34,735 nucleotides of DNA from Gnetum montanum (GCA_015680685.1 MNCI01026912.1:585405-620139), one strand, 5' to 3'. Counted from the first letter of the stretch, positions 10,180 through 22,710 are shown. The notes: a model not told the origin generated them from the sequence alone. Program-made: numbers and translations.

Positions 10180-11010
10180 CCAAACAAATGAAGCATCTTT
10201 CTTTTTTAACTTGATCAACAATTTTGCAATCTTAGAGAAATTCTCTATAAATTTCCAATAGTAGCTAATGTGTCCAAGGAATGATTGGACATCTTTTATA
10301 GTTTTTGGTTGGTGAGTAATTCCTCGAATGACCCTTATTTTTGAAAGGTCAACATCAATTTCTACTTGGGAGATTTTGTGCCCCAATACAATGCCTTCTT
10401 GGACCATGTGATGGCTCTTTTGCTAATTGAACCACAAGTTTATTTTCATACATCTTTTGAGTACTTACTCAAGGTGGTCCAAGGCTTGCTCAAATGTAGC
10501 TCCATAAGTGGAGAAGTTATTGATAAAGACTACCACTCCACTACTGATTTGTTGTTGAAAGATGCTTAAGAACAAGCATTGGAAAGTGGTAGGCGCATTG
10601 CATAGATCAAAAGGCATCTTGCAATATGCAAAGGTCCCCCACAGACTTGTGAATGTTGTTTTGGACTAATCCTTTGGCATGATCTAGATTTAGTTATAGC
10701 CACTATAACTATCCAGAAAACTGTAATAGCAATGCCCAGATATGGTGTCCAACACCTAATCAATGAATGACAATGAAAAATGATCCTTGAATGTTGGCAT
10801 ATTCAATAGCCAAAAATCGATGTAGACTCACCACTTGCTACCTTTCTTTGGTACAATCATGAGTGGACTAACCCACTCACTATTTGCAATGGGATAGATA
10901 AAGCCTTCCTTGGGGAGTTGTTCGATTTCTTTGATGATCTGCTTCAATTTGGGATTCAATCAACTTTGTGGCTGTCTCTTTGGCTTCATGGCCAAGTTAG
11001 TGTAAATATG
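10175..11010 (-). pseudogene. pol: Reverse transcriptase relic of element B
   Basis: On the minus strand, in order: EGFIYPIANSEWVSP, a VPKKG motif, then pieces across frameshifts (VLDTISGH, YSGYN), FAYCKMPFDLCNAP, the catalytic region FINNFSTYGATFEQ, then GIVLGHKIS, SFLGHISYYWKF, NFSKIAKLL and DASFVW. This is the Ty3/gypsy RT order. The catalytic pair is Asn-Asn in place of Asp-Asp (codons within 10513-10527), and Gly in MPFGLC is Asp, so it cannot be active. Stops and frameshifts occur as well. The protein continues into RNase H at 2713 on the far side of element A. Confidence 0.88.
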
Positions 11011-11560
11011 ATGCTGGCATATCTTAGGATCAATCCTTGCAAGTTCAGGATATGACCAAGCAAATGCTATTGACCATTAATCAACCACATTTAATAGCAT
11101 TTTTTTCTGTTTAGAAGCAAGATTTACATTGATTATTATCAATTTTTCATTTTTCAAGAATGCATATTCCATGTTGGCAGGTAGAGTTTTTAACTCAAGG
11201 GGATCTTATTTAAAATTTTCAAGAATTTTCAACTCTCCCCAATAGGTATCATCAATTGCATTATTAGAGAGTTGGTGATGAACTTATTCTAATTCATCTA
11301 TGCCTGTGGCATAAGTGCATGTCACGCTCTTAGTAGGATCCATGCATATTGTGCTACTTTTAGGATCAGTGATCAACCATTGAGTGCCCTCTTGTTTTAT
11401 GGCTATTGCATATAGACACCTTTGAATATTTGTTTCATGTGCACATTGCTTGCATGTAGAAATAGATGCTTATTTCATGGACCAAAGTTTCTACATGCAA
11501 TTGCATCTTGTATCACTGTACACGATGCATGAAACTCACTTCTTCTCAATATTTTTCAAT
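11011..11560 (-). pseudogene. Protease-RT spacer of element B
   Basis: This is degenerate pol spacer on the minus strand. Part of it (about 11260-11560) aligns with A's 6731-7035, including MDPTKSVTCTY. No catalytic motif is seen in it. Confidence 0.55.
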
Positions 11561-11930
11561 GCATTTTCCTAGATATCTCTAGAAAAAGATCTCTGATGCT
11601 CATTCTTACATTAATAGTGCTTAGCCATGCCCTTCCCATAATCATTGGGAAGTTTCCTTTACAATTCTCAACCTTGATTACTAGAAATCAGTAGGATAAG
11701 ACCACCCATAGACAATGGTCACAATGTCTTCCACTAGTCTCAATGGAATAGTAATGGATTACTCTATCAATTCTAATTAGATATTGCTCTTCTTGAGAGG
11801 TGGCAAGTTCCAAGTAGTATACATCTCATGAGAAATCAAGTTCACACCGAAACCTGAATCAAGAAGAGCATTACATGCTTCATTCCCAACAATCTATAAA
11901 TAAATAAGAGGACTTCTAGAATTAGCTAAT
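11561..11930 (-). pseudogene. pol: Aspartic protease relic of element B
   Basis: The minus strand reads NEACNALLDSGFGVNLISHEMY, then a piece like A's LKKSN. The DSG active-site codons are at 11852-11860. The third residue after DSG differs from A, but the catalytic Asp is kept. The C-terminal MGRAWL-like motif is recognisable near 11630 (AMPFP region on the plus strand). Stops and frameshifts break it. Confidence 0.75.
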
Positions 11931-14483
11931 TTACTGGAAAGGTTGCTAGGTTGGATCCAATTAGATACAACATGAGTAAGCATAACAATATGGATAATGG
12001 GTGGTATTTGATTTGAAGGGGACTTGAAGGGATTAGATGCAAAGGGAGATGGAGAAGCAGGGTTGCCAACAACATGTGTATGTGAGGATTTAGATGGATT
12101 GTTGGATCAGAAAAAGGTCTTTTCATGATATGGTATCCAAACCACTTGATTGATGAACCGATTGTAGATTGATAGCCCTGGTAGCATTGCATTTCTGCAG
12201 TTGGGCTGGAAGTTCACCCTGCATAGATGAAGCAGATAGTAGCTATGTTGAGGATGGAGGAACAAGTGCAAAATAGTAGGAGGATAAGGATAAAAGTGAT
12301 ATCCCTCCTTGAATGTGGAGAATGAGTTTGATAATATTTGTAAGGGTAGTAGTAATGTTGGAAAGGGAAAACATGATTGGAAGAGTCATGTAGCAACAAG
12401 GGTTGCTTAACATAATACACATATGGATCTAGTTAGTTGTAAGGGTATTACTACCTTGGTTGTGGCAACACCCATGACTGTGGTTGCTACCACTATTGAT
12501 ACTCCTTGCATGGTTGTGATGGAGTTTTGCTTGGATAATAGTGTTGTTGTTGATGGAACTACCTAGGATTTCCTTGAGGATAAGGAAATTTTTTGGGTGC
12601 TTGCCTTTTCGTTAGTCATAGATTCAAAGAATACATCCTAGACTCCTGTAAGTGGGACATGGTGGGGCAACATCTCTTAGGATGCTCATATTGGTAGATG
12701 TCACATCCATCATCATCATTTGATTTAGTTTGCACAACTTCTTCTATTGTAGCAATCTTTTCATTACCCCTTTGATTGGCACATTCAACTTCCTTTCGCC
12801 TCCTATGGTCATGATTACTACTTTGTTCTTTGGACTCTTCAACAACTTTTAGGACAACTTAAAATCTATTATTCATAGAGTCCCATAACTGATCTACCTT
12901 AGTCAAAATTTACAGGTAAATTTTTGAATCTGTAAGGTTTTCCAGTTCATCACCTCATTAAGTGATGATTCCTCCTCATTGTCACAAAATTAGACCTTCC
13001 TCTTGTGAAAGGAAGGATTGCAATTGTATTCTTCTGCACTTTCATGTTTCCTCAACACTCTTTCTTTTGCTACCTACTTGATCAAGTATTGGATTTGATG
13101 GACTCTTAATTCTAACAATTGTCCTTGGGCATAGACTTCAAGAGTTCTCCTCATTTTTTATCGAAGCCCATCTATGATATGGCAAATTTGCTCCTATTGA
13201 GGATAACCATGGGTAGGACATCTGTGCAATAGAGATTAATTTCAACCCATGGTGGCATCCAAAGGTTCATGTATCCCTTGTTTCCATCCTTGAATCTACC
13301 TCCTCATGTTGGACACTCAGGAGTATGTTTGATATTTATCATTAAATAGTTTGTGCATTGTACTCCACCATCTAATGGATTCTAGTTCTAAGGATCAATA
13401 CCAACTTTCTGCTTCTTTATTTAGTGTCATGGAAAATAACTTAAGCTTTTGCCAATCATTTTCTATATTTTGTAAGGCACATGCATTGTGAAAAGCTTGA
13501 AGATGGTTCTGTGAATTTGAGTTATATTTCCCTTCGAACCTAGGAACATTGTTCATGTTTAGCCTCTTGATCCAACTATCCTTTATGTGCCTTTTGGGAA
13601 TTCTCACTACCTATACAATGTTTAGCATGATTAGGGTAGCAAGAAAAGGCTCATCGAGGCCATGATTTTTGTGCCTACAATGCCCTCTACTACTGCTTCA
13701 TTCATGGTAACGAGCCTCTCTTGAATGCCTGTACCTTGAGTCTTGACTTGCCCGATGGTTCCTATGATCATCTTGGTCCCGTCGATCACCTCCATTACAA
13801 TCGTATCCCCTATGATTGCAACCAAAGCCAAAAAAGGAAGAAGATAATGACAAAGATGAAGTGGAAGGAGGACTAGCACCATCACAGTGCCTGCCACCCC
13901 TCTTCGGTGGTCACGATCATGCTGCTTGCCTACATCCTTGCCATGACTTTCCTCCTTGGTTATGGGATCCATTCTTGCTAGAACTAGGATTATGGATCAT
14001 GGATTATAACTTCTAGTTTTGACATCCTTCATTGAAGTCAAAGAGTTGAGTTTCTTTAAATAAAAAACCCCTAGAGAAGGATTCTCCACCATCTTTTTGA
14101 TATGTTAGGAATGGGAAATCGTTGAACCACTTTCCCTTCGCATACTTGTAGCGCTACTATAGCTGTCTATCCCTTAGAAATTTTGCATAAGTGGGATGAT
14201 AATCCCTAGCATCACTATCCTACACAACATATTTAGCATGAAGCCCCTAGATGCCCAACTGCATAAGAGTTTGTTGAAGCATTGTATGAATGGATAGATC
14301 CGGCAGCAACACAATGTTGTCCTCCATGTCTCACCACCACAATAGTTTGTCTTTGTGTAGGACGAAGGTGAAATTGGGTACATACTTATCAAGATGAGCA
14401 TATACCACTCTGTATTGTTGGGGAACCTATTGATTTGCTCCATCAAACTTAGGTGGAGAATCACTCCTATGAGAAGAAGACAT
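11931..14483 (-). pseudogene. gag: gag relic of element B
   Basis: The minus-strand ATG at 14481-14483 opens MSSSHRSDSPPKFDGANQ, with a stop soon after. An acidic N-terminal part has NFTFVLHKDK (A: NFTFILHQDE). An Arg/Ser/Asp-rich stretch follows (about 13650-13970), then the capsid-like core NHLQAFHNACALQNIENDW (open frame 13395-13607). The zinc knuckle region is at 12665-12703, where the second Cys is Tyr (CDIYQYEHPKRCC). A Pro/Tyr-rich tail follows. Many stops and frame changes are present. A and C share the same architecture. Confidence 0.8.
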
Positions 14484-14628
14484 CTTGTGTTAGAAAACAA
14501 GAAATGCAGTGTCCTTCTTAGAATTTTTATAGATATTTTAATGTATGGTATGAATTTAGGGTTTTTTTCAAACGATCTTAAATAATTTTTCACCAACTCC
14601 TAAGTAGCACATGTAACAAATAAAAGAT

Positions 14629-14646
14629 AACCAACAATGACACCAA
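14629..14646 (-). other. Primer-binding site of element B (decayed)
   Basis: On the minus strand, next to the LTR end, this is TTGGTGTCATTGTTGGTT. It is the tRNA-Asp-type site with several C-to-T/G-to-A changes. Confidence 0.6.
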
Positions 14647-15492
14647 TGATGAGTGGAAAGGTACCCCTACGCCCAACCATACGAATCACAAGCATTCATG
14701 TACGATCTAATTGAATTCTGTAGAACTTAAGTTCCCACGTACACTAGTTCCAAGACATGAAATCTAATCATAATGATTTTTTTCTTCCCAACTACACTTG
14801 TGGAGCTTAGTTGTATGGTTCAGTATAATCAAGGCACATTATTTTTATTATTTTATATTTTATTCATCTACGATTAAGAACAAGTTGAAACTCAATTTAT
14901 GAACCACTTTAAATAATCTAATGGCTAATTAATAACTAACTATTCTAACATAAGTATTCGATCCCACTTTCTATACACATCCTGAACACGTATAACGTTA
15001 CTGGGTTACCAAACAATAAGCATTGCTAGGATTACCAAGCATCATGTGAATGCTCGAAGCGATCGTACTTATGTGCTTAATTAACTACTATTTAATCTAG
15101 CTAGCTTACTTTAGCTTAATTACTTGGAAGTATTAAATGAAATTGCATAAAACATTAAATGAATGAATAAAATATTTAAGCTAGCCAAGGTGCTACAAGG
15201 TTTGATCAAAAATCTCATCTTTATTATCGCACACATTGTTGTGCTTAGGTACAACAGTGCTTGAATAAAGATCCGTACACTCAATGACTCCTATTGCAGG
15301 CACTTTGGAAAATATTCTAACTCTGAAGAAAAGAAACTGCAAGAGTCTTGCAAACCGTGTGCCCAAGTGCTATATTTATAGGCTAACACACATCCCACAA
15401 TATCGAATGTCTAACATCACTTCTTAGGCCTCGATATCTGGTTTTCGATATTAGGGCTCTAATATCAGAGCCAAGCCAAATATCGTTCATCA
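14647..15492 (-). mobile_element. 5' LTR of element B
   Basis: On the plus strand it runs from TGATGAGTGG to GTTCATCA. The U5 end matches the other LTRs (GGTACCCCTAC, CCAACCATACG). The shared motif TTACCAAACAATAAGC and its GGATTACCAAGC neighbour are present. A minus-strand TATA box is at 15371-15380 and CGATATC-type words lie in U3 (15400-15490). The right end is set by the TGATGA tip only. Confidence 0.75.
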
Positions 15493-18400
15493 GAGTTTAA
15501 GGCATTATTGGTGGGAGAGAGTACCTAATTTAGGAAATTTTTAATTAAGGAATGAGGTGTAAAGGAGTCATTAAATCCACTAATTCAAGATGGGTGGTTG
15601 GTTCTCATCCTTCTATCACATCTATCATAATTTTTAATTTTAAGAATTATCCCATGTGCTTACATAGGTGCTTCTCCTACTTTCCCTTTATCTTCTAATG
15701 TTTTCTCTAATTTTTAAAACTACAAACACACAACATAGAGACTATAGTACCTCAAGGTACTAATACATGTTCCTAATAATAAATACAATAACAACAATAG
15801 CAAACTTATTCAAGCTTCGTAAAGGAAAGGAAAGCCTACATAGATTACATAACTAACAACACCATTGATGTGGTAAGAAGAGTTGGAAATGCATCATATT
15901 AAAAAATGATCAAGCCCATACTAGTAAAGAAGGATCTAGTAGAACCACCTCTTAGCACCAAAGTTCCACAAAGCACATATATGCCATTTGATGAAGCAAT
16001 CTTTCAAAGTGATGATTGAGATAGCATTGGGAAAATTAATTTTTACTAGTGATTGGAAGATAATTTCCTAGCATACAAAGAGTTGGATTACTTAATTTTT
16101 TTTTAAAAAAAATGAGGTCAATAATATGAACCAAGATTAAATCATGATGTTGTAGAAAGGAAAATGAATAGAAAGTGCTTTCAAGTGTCATAATTCTAGC
16201 TTAAGTGTCCATAATTTCAAGGTAGAAAACCAAAAGTATCAATTATGGAGTTTTTGAAAGCTTAATAACAAGCCAAAGGTTGTAAAATATGTGGTTCTCC
16301 TATATAAATGTTATGGGACTCCACACTAGAATTTATGTCTGCATCATCAAATTGGCAAGATGTATAGGCCATTCTGTTCCTTGTACAGGATGATTCTATA
16401 TAAACCCAGCATATGTTTGATGATATTATAAAATATTGAAAATGTTCCAACCTTCAAGCAACAGAGACAATGTTAAAGATTCTTCTACTCAGGATTGTTC
16501 ATGGTTAGTAGGGTAGCTGAGAAAGATAGGCCAAACTAATGTGCTTTAAGAAAAGATATATATATATATATATATAACTATTCAAGGCCATAGTATCTTA
16601 TTGAAACTTTACATAGTTCCTACAACTCCATAAAGAGAAGCTTTGAAAAACTAGTGTTTTATCCTGATCCCTTGAACTATGAAAAAGATAAAATAATACT
16701 AATGAAGTGACTATGAAACTATAGTAGAACCTGAACCCAAAAAGAGGGGAATCCAAGATAAGCAGTCATCTTAGAACTAAAAATAATAATAAAGAACAAC
16801 AACCATTGTAATGAATCTTTGTTATAGATTGATGTGGAATTTTTCATGGCAACCAAACTGTGACTATGATTTGAGAGTTACTATTGTCAAGGTAATGATG
16901 GATTTGCTCTTAGAATTGTTAAGGATAGAAACCCTTGGTTCAACCAAGTGCACTAATAGGCATTAAAACTACAGTAGAGTAGCTTTTTCATGTTTTCACC
17001 ATGAATGGTATGGACATTGTCAACGTCAAATTAGAGACCTCTGAGTGTAAGCCATTATAGCCACCACTTTCTCCCGAAACGACATCCAAGATGCAACACG
17101 GTAATATGCAAAACCCTCATCTCTGTGTTTGAAATACGCAGATGGACCAATGGCATGTGGAAAGGCAGAAATAGTGATGGTAATAACCTTGAATCTTGAA
17201 TGGAACTGGCCTAGGTAGCTACAATAGATAGAAGCACAGCCACAAGACCCCAATGTTGAAGGATCCAAGAGTAGTTGCAAAGAAAGAGGGCTGAAGGACA
17301 TAGAGTTTACCATGTGATGGTATGTAGAGAACTTCATTCTAGAGGTTGTGGCATGCAATTCCAATGGCAAGTGCAACAAAGTATAAAGCAGCATATGTGG
17401 TGCTATGTAGACGAGAATAAAACCAAAGCAACACACATGTTCAAGGAAGTTATAACTTCTAAAGTGGTTATAAATTAATATTCATAGATATTTTTAATAC
17501 CATTAGCTTCTCATGATTATTGTAACTACCCTAAGGTCATTATAAAATGGCCTTTAAAGGTAGAATAAAAGGACGAATATTGAGGGGAAGATTAAGAAAA
17601 AATATTGAAGTTGTAAGCATGGCTTTCTAAAGACATCAATTTAGCTACTTTGTTTTAATCTTGTGAGTTCATTCCTTCCCATTTTATTCTAATTACTTAA
17701 CTAATAGTTTAGACAGTATCGTGCTTGGCATTTAATTTTGGAATTTTTTTTCTAAGTTTCTTTTACAGCTCTATTTTTGCGCAATATTAGACTTCTATTA
17801 AGGTTTTCCATAAAAGAGCTTATGTTGTTGAAAATCCTCTAGAGCAATTTAATAGTAATGTCTTAATGAAATTACTTACCTTGAGCATAGAGAATCTATA
17901 AAAATCTTTTGTATTTTGAGACGACTGAAATAGCTTCATTGTTTTAAAGTGTATTACCTTGGTATTTCAATCCTAAAATTGTTAAATTTTTTTAAGGCTC
18001 TTTGAATGAAATTCTTAACAACTATTAATTGTCAAAATAGAAGCTTGTACTTTTTTGTTTAAGAAAATTTTTTGGTAGCTTAATAAGATTTTCTTTTATG
18101 AAATTACTTGTTGAGCTCGAAGGGTTTGAACAATTTGTAGATAGATTGAATTGAAATAGATTTATTACGAAGTGTTTCCTCATGTCAATTTATCTTACTT
18201 AAATGTTTGAGATATCACATAAATCTGCTTTTTTTTCTTTAATCTTTCTAAGTCCATTGAATCTTGCTCTATATTTAGTTTTCTTGTGGAACTTTCTCTC
18301 TAAGGGAAATTAGGAGTAGACTAGCAAAATTGTGCTTAAATATTTTTGTAAAATTTTATTGATATAAGTAATGTATTATATGAACTATATAGACTAAGTG

Positions 18401-19250
18401 ATCGAAAAAAATGGGAACCTTTAATTACTCATAGTATTCAACAAAGTTAGTTGAATTTCTTATATGCTAGCCAATTACAATTTCATACACAACCAAACCA
18501 TTTCAACATTCACAACAGCAAACACATACTCACATTTAGTTCATTTCATAACCACTAAGTCTATTTGGAGGTATACAAACCTTGGTGTTACCATAGACCA
18601 ATAAGCACCTAAACCTTGTTTGAAGAACACCTTCGCATCTTATGACTCCCAAAGGTTATGAGACTGGAGGCCCCTGATGTTGGTGATCCCAAATGGTTGC
18701 TAACAATAGCAAAAGCAGATGGTGCAAGATCAAGTACCCATGTTCCCATAACAAATCTTAAGGCTTCTCAACTAACCATAAGCCACATATAGGAAATGTC
18801 ATAGGGTTTTTGCTAGAGGGTTAAAGACTTTAGACAACTCCTAAGTATCTTTGTAGATGAGCTTGAAGTTTCCATAGATATAAGAACTCATAGAACCTTA
18901 ATGCAATCCATAAGGGATCACTAGAATGCTTAAACTTACTAAGAATGCTATTGCATTGTAGGTCATTCTTGCATATGGTAATGAGAACATAATCCTAATC
19001 ATACCTCACAAAGGTTAAGAGGAAGCTACCAAAGGTGTTGCTGAACATGTTAGTGTTGTCTTGAACATTTGTACATGACTGATTCCTAATTTCATTAGTG
19101 CATAAAACATTTAAAAATCTGCAAGCATTCAAGGAGTAATGATAGCTACAACACATGACGAAATTACCATAGATAGGATATATTATCCAAGACATTTTTG
19201 AAATCCCTAAAAATGTTACATTAGTGTAATCTGAGTTGACTTTGACTAAG
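15493..19250. other. AT-rich DNA without a recognisable gene
   Basis: I see no motif-bearing frame here. There is an (AT)n run at about 16557-16576 and T-rich stretches at 17700-18400. The longest open frames (17026-17436 minus, 17275-17478 plus, 18995-19285 minus) overlap or face each other, lack known motifs and have no context. It is probably old, decayed repeat or intergenic DNA. Confidence 0.5.
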
Positions 19251-19947
19251 GGAAAGTTAGTGATCATAAAGATTAGATTCCACAATGCAAAAGCTAAAGA
19301 GAAAAGTTTGCAAGATAAGATTACACAATTTTGTGTTCAATTGTAAAATCCCATAGAGTTTGTTACATCAAAATTACTTGAGTAGTTCAAAACTAGAAAT
19401 CTTGATTATTTGAGAAAAAAATAACATTAGTTGGAAATTTAGAGGGAGAAGGCCACATAGGATGCCTATGAGATTGAACTAAGAACTTTTGGATACATAA
19501 AGATAATCCTCATATAGGAAGAAGAAAATAAGGATTTAGGAATAGAGAACATGAGGTTGATACAGATAGCCAAAGATACAAAATATTATTTAAAATGAGG
19601 TAGATGTAGATATTAAGAGGTTAGCATGTGAAATCAAGAATCTATCCATGGTAAAGGTTATGCATTATAACAGAGGTCTATAATTGAGATTTTAACTTGA
19701 AAAAATAAGGTCTTTAACTCAAAATGATTATAAGGAATAGGTGAGTCTTCAAAAGGAGATCAAGGCAACTAAGGCCCACATTAATGCTACTTTATAAAAA
19801 TCTATTGATGCTTCCTAGAAAAATATCCTTTATGGAATCATAGTAATATACTAGGTAGAAATCAAAACCAATGACTTACAAATAAAAAAGGTTATGTACT
19901 ACGTGAAACTTGTTAACCTTAGATATGCTAATATTGCCATATTAATG
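19251..19947 (+). pseudogene. Possible old coding relic, coiled-coil-like
   Basis: The plus strand shows Lys/Glu-rich pieces with heptad-like spacing, such as KAKEKSLQDKIT, IKRLACEIKNLSM and SLQKEIKATKAHIN, broken by many stops. It lies directly beside the 3' LTR of E; a similar-looking plus-strand piece lies beyond E's other end (32521-32960). It may be the gene or element into which E jumped. I do not recognise a family. Confidence 0.3.
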
Positions 19948-20540
19948 TGGATCGAGAACTCAAAATGGGGGTTGAATAAGTCCTCCAATTAAAAATGCAC
20001 TAGCCACAAAAATACACGAATTTTACATGGTTCTCCAACTTGGGTACATCCACACTCAAAGAGTAGAATCTGTGCATAGCTCCGAACTTTGTTTCTTTAG
20101 AAATGTGGTTTGAAGGAAACTTCTTGTACAAGCATTGAGATCTTCTTTGGAGTGTTTTGTCGCTGTGAAACCACTCAATCCCACAAGGTCCCAACAAGCT
20201 TAAAATCTGATTTAGAAGATCCCATAACCTTTAGAAAATTCAGCTCTTCTCTAGAGTGTTTTAACACCACAAAACCACTCAATCCCATAGGATCCCAACA
20301 AACTCAACAAGGATGTCTTCTCATAATAAGCACATCAACCTTGCAGGACTACAAGAAAGAAAGAAAAGAGCAAGGAAATAGTGTAACTAAATTTACAAAT
20401 CCTTGTACTTGAAGCTTAGTACAATCACATAAAGAAAAATGATGTTACAATGAAGAGCAAGAATAAAATTGCATAGGAAAGCCAGCCAATGATAGAACTT
20501 TGTGTGAACAGTGGTTACTCCAAAGATTTTGACATTGCAT
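19948..20540 (-). mobile_element. 3' LTR of copia element E (5' part missing)
   Basis: This aligns with 31501-32075: shared blocks include CACAAAAATACAC, ACTTGGGTACATCCACACT, CAAATCCTTGTACTTGAAGC and AATGATGTTACAATGAAGAG. It abuts the RNase H fragment (DANWVG) directly. The rest of RNase H, the polypurine tract and the upstream U3 are absent, so an internal deletion fused pol to the middle of this LTR. Confidence 0.8.
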
Positions 20541-21760
20541 TACTAACCTACCCAATTTGCATCCCAATATCCAACAAGATCAAGCAAGGAATCCTTTGGA
20601 TAACAAAGTCCCCAATTTGTAGTGCCTTTTAGATAATGAAAAATAAATTTGACAACCTTTAGATGAGATTCTTTTGGATTTTCTTGATATCCTACACAAA
20701 TTCCTACACTTAATGATATATTTGACCTACTAGTAGTTAAATAAAGTAGGCTACCTATCATACCTCTATAAAGCTTCAAATCAATAGGTTTTCCTTAATC
20801 ATCTTTGGTGAGCTTGAAGTTTGCTGCCATAGGAGTATTTTTTACCTTTACTGCTACCAAGTTGAATTTTAGTAGTAGATCTTTGATATACCTTGTTTGA
20901 CAAATAAAGGTTTCATTTTTTGTTTGATTGATTTGAAATCCAAGAAAATTGTTGAGCTTTCCCATCATGCTCATTTCAAATTTTGATTGTATAAGATCTG
21001 AAAACTTCTTGCATATAATGTCATTAGTAGCACCAAAAATAATATCAACATAAATTTGAATAATAAGGAAATGATTACCTTCATGCTTGAAAAATAAAGT
21101 GACATAAGTCATACCTCTTTTGTAGCCATTGGATGTAAGGTGTTGTGAAAGTCTCTCAAACTAAGCTCTAGGAGCTTATTTAAGCCCAAAGAAATCCTTC
21201 TTGAGCCTAAAAACATGATTGGGATTAATGGGATCTAAAAATCCTTCAGGTTTTTCAACATATGCCTCTTCTTGAATGGTCCCATTTAGAAAGGCACTTT
21301 TTCACATTTATGTGATATAGCTTAATGTTCTTAATGCTTGCATATTCCAACGAAAGTCTAATAGATTCAAGTCTTGCAATGGGAGAAAATGTCTCATCAA
21401 AATCAATTCCTTCTTGTTGATTATATCCTTTTGCAAATAATTTAGCTTTGTTTTAATGATATTACTATTTTCGTCTGTTTTGTTCCTAAAAATCCATTTT
21501 GTGCCAATAATCAATTTATGGTTTCATTTAGGTGTCAATTCCCATACATCATTTCTAGTGAATTGATTTAGTTCATCTTGCATAGAAGAAATCCACCCTT
21601 CTTCTCCTTCTGCTTTGAAATTTTTGGATTCTAGTTGTGAAAGATATGTAGCATAGGCACCTATTTCCTTTGTTTGACTCCTAGTATGAATCCCATCTTG
21701 TACTTGTCTAATGACATCATTAAGAGAGCATGATCTACTAAGTTTAGGCATTTTAGGTAG
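20541..21760 (-). pseudogene. pol: RT and partial RNase H of element E
   Basis: On the minus strand: EEGWISSMQDELNQF, DVWELTPK, IIGTKWIFRNKTDE, a YNQQEGIDFDETFSP-like piece in another frame, then HFLIIQIYVDIIFGATND, FEMSMMGKLNNFLGFQI and LLLKFN. The RNase H entry has MIGSLLYLTTSR, NPKESHL, YLKGTTNWGL and YWDANWVG. The RVT_2 catalytic YVDD is reduced to YVD: one Asp codon is lost (plus strand 21041-21055), an in-frame deletion. Frameshifts occur at about 21310 and 21120. The frame ends abruptly at the junction with the LTR. It is inactive. Confidence 0.9.
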
Positions 21761-22710
21761 AATTGAAGATATCTCCTCATGTTCATCCGCATGCTCTCCC
21801 TCATGTTCACTATTTACTTCTTAATTTTTATCAATTTGAACTTGGGAGGTACTAGATAATTTTTGAATGGGAACTACTTCATCATCAAGTTGCGGAGAAG
21901 TAATGTCATTATCATTAATTTTAAAATTTATAGTTTCTTCCACAACATTAATTCTTTTGTTGAAGACTCTATATGCCCTACTAACGAAAGAGTATCCTAA
22001 GAAAATACCTTCATCATTTTTAGGATCAAATTTTCTTAAGGCATCTTTATCATTAAGAATATAACATTTAGAACCAAAAACATGAAAATAATCAATTGAA
22101 GGTTTTCTACTAGTTCATAATTAATAGGGAGTTTTAGTGATAAATCTTCTTACCCATACTCTATTGGAGACATAGCATGAAGTATTAATCACTTTAGCCC
22201 AAAAATGGTAAGGAAGATTTTTATCATTCAATATAGTTCTCCCCATTTCATTCAAGCTCCTATTATTTTTTTCAACTATACCATTTTGTTGAGGATTCCT
22301 TGAAGCAAAGAATTGATGAAGAATCTCATTCATTTGATAATATTTTTCAATTTTAGTATTCTTGAATTCACCTCCATTGTCACTCATGATGACTTAGACA
22401 CCATAGCCTTTTTCTTTTTATATCTAATTACAAATTCTTAGGAAATGATTGAATATTTCATCCTTGTGATATAAAAATACAATCCAAGTAAGATAAGATT
22501 AATCATCAACAATATTTTAAAAATACCTTTTCTTTCCTAAATTAAGCATTTGAGAAGAACCAACCAAATCCATTTGAAGTCAGTCTAAGGGATGAAAGAT
22601 AGAGATGCAATTTGTCTTACCAAACCTTACCCTTGTTTGCTTTTATTTTTAGTATGCTTCAAAGGTGTTCAAATTGAATCTTTAAGTTTAGGTAATCCAC
22701 GAACCATTTC
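21740..22710 (-). pseudogene. pol: Integrase of element E, C-terminal piece
   Basis: The piece begins at the insertion site with NEMVRGLPKLK. It continues with the catalytic core (VDD, then WIVFLYHKDE), MSDNGGEFKN with the second catalytic Asp, and PQQNGIVEKNNRS with the catalytic Glu. PYHFWAKVINTSCYV and the C-terminal region FLGYSF and YRVFN follow. Stops are present, for example at about 22390-22440 and 22640. Its N-terminal part lies at 30137 and beyond, on the other side of the 7.4-kb insertion. Confidence 0.85.

Larger units (their letters stand above)
2590..15492 (-). mobile_element. Element B: truncated Ty3/gypsy (Athila/Tat-like), split by A
   Basis: On the minus strand, from right to left: 5' LTR (14647-15492), primer site, gag, protease, RT (to 10175), then RNase H (2713-2590). 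Element A is inserted within pol. Order and motifs are those of a plant non-chromodomain Ty3/gypsy element. Stop codons and frameshifts occur throughout, the RT active-site aspartates are changed, and the 3' end is gone. B is the closest thing here to an autonomous relative of the gag-carrying elements A and C, whose gag it resembles. Confidence 0.8.

Noticed and set aside
13631-13972. 113-codon frame on the minus strand
   Set aside because: Shadow of the Arg/Ser-rich part of B gag; no motif of its own.
14174-14596. 140-codon minus frame with hydrophobic stretches
   Set aside because: Overlaps the B gag N-terminus in a different frame; the gag frame aligns with A.
17026-17436. 136-codon frame on the minus strand
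   Set aside because: No recognised motif, many Cys/His/Tyr, faces another open frame on the plus strand and has no context; chance or unrecognisable relic.
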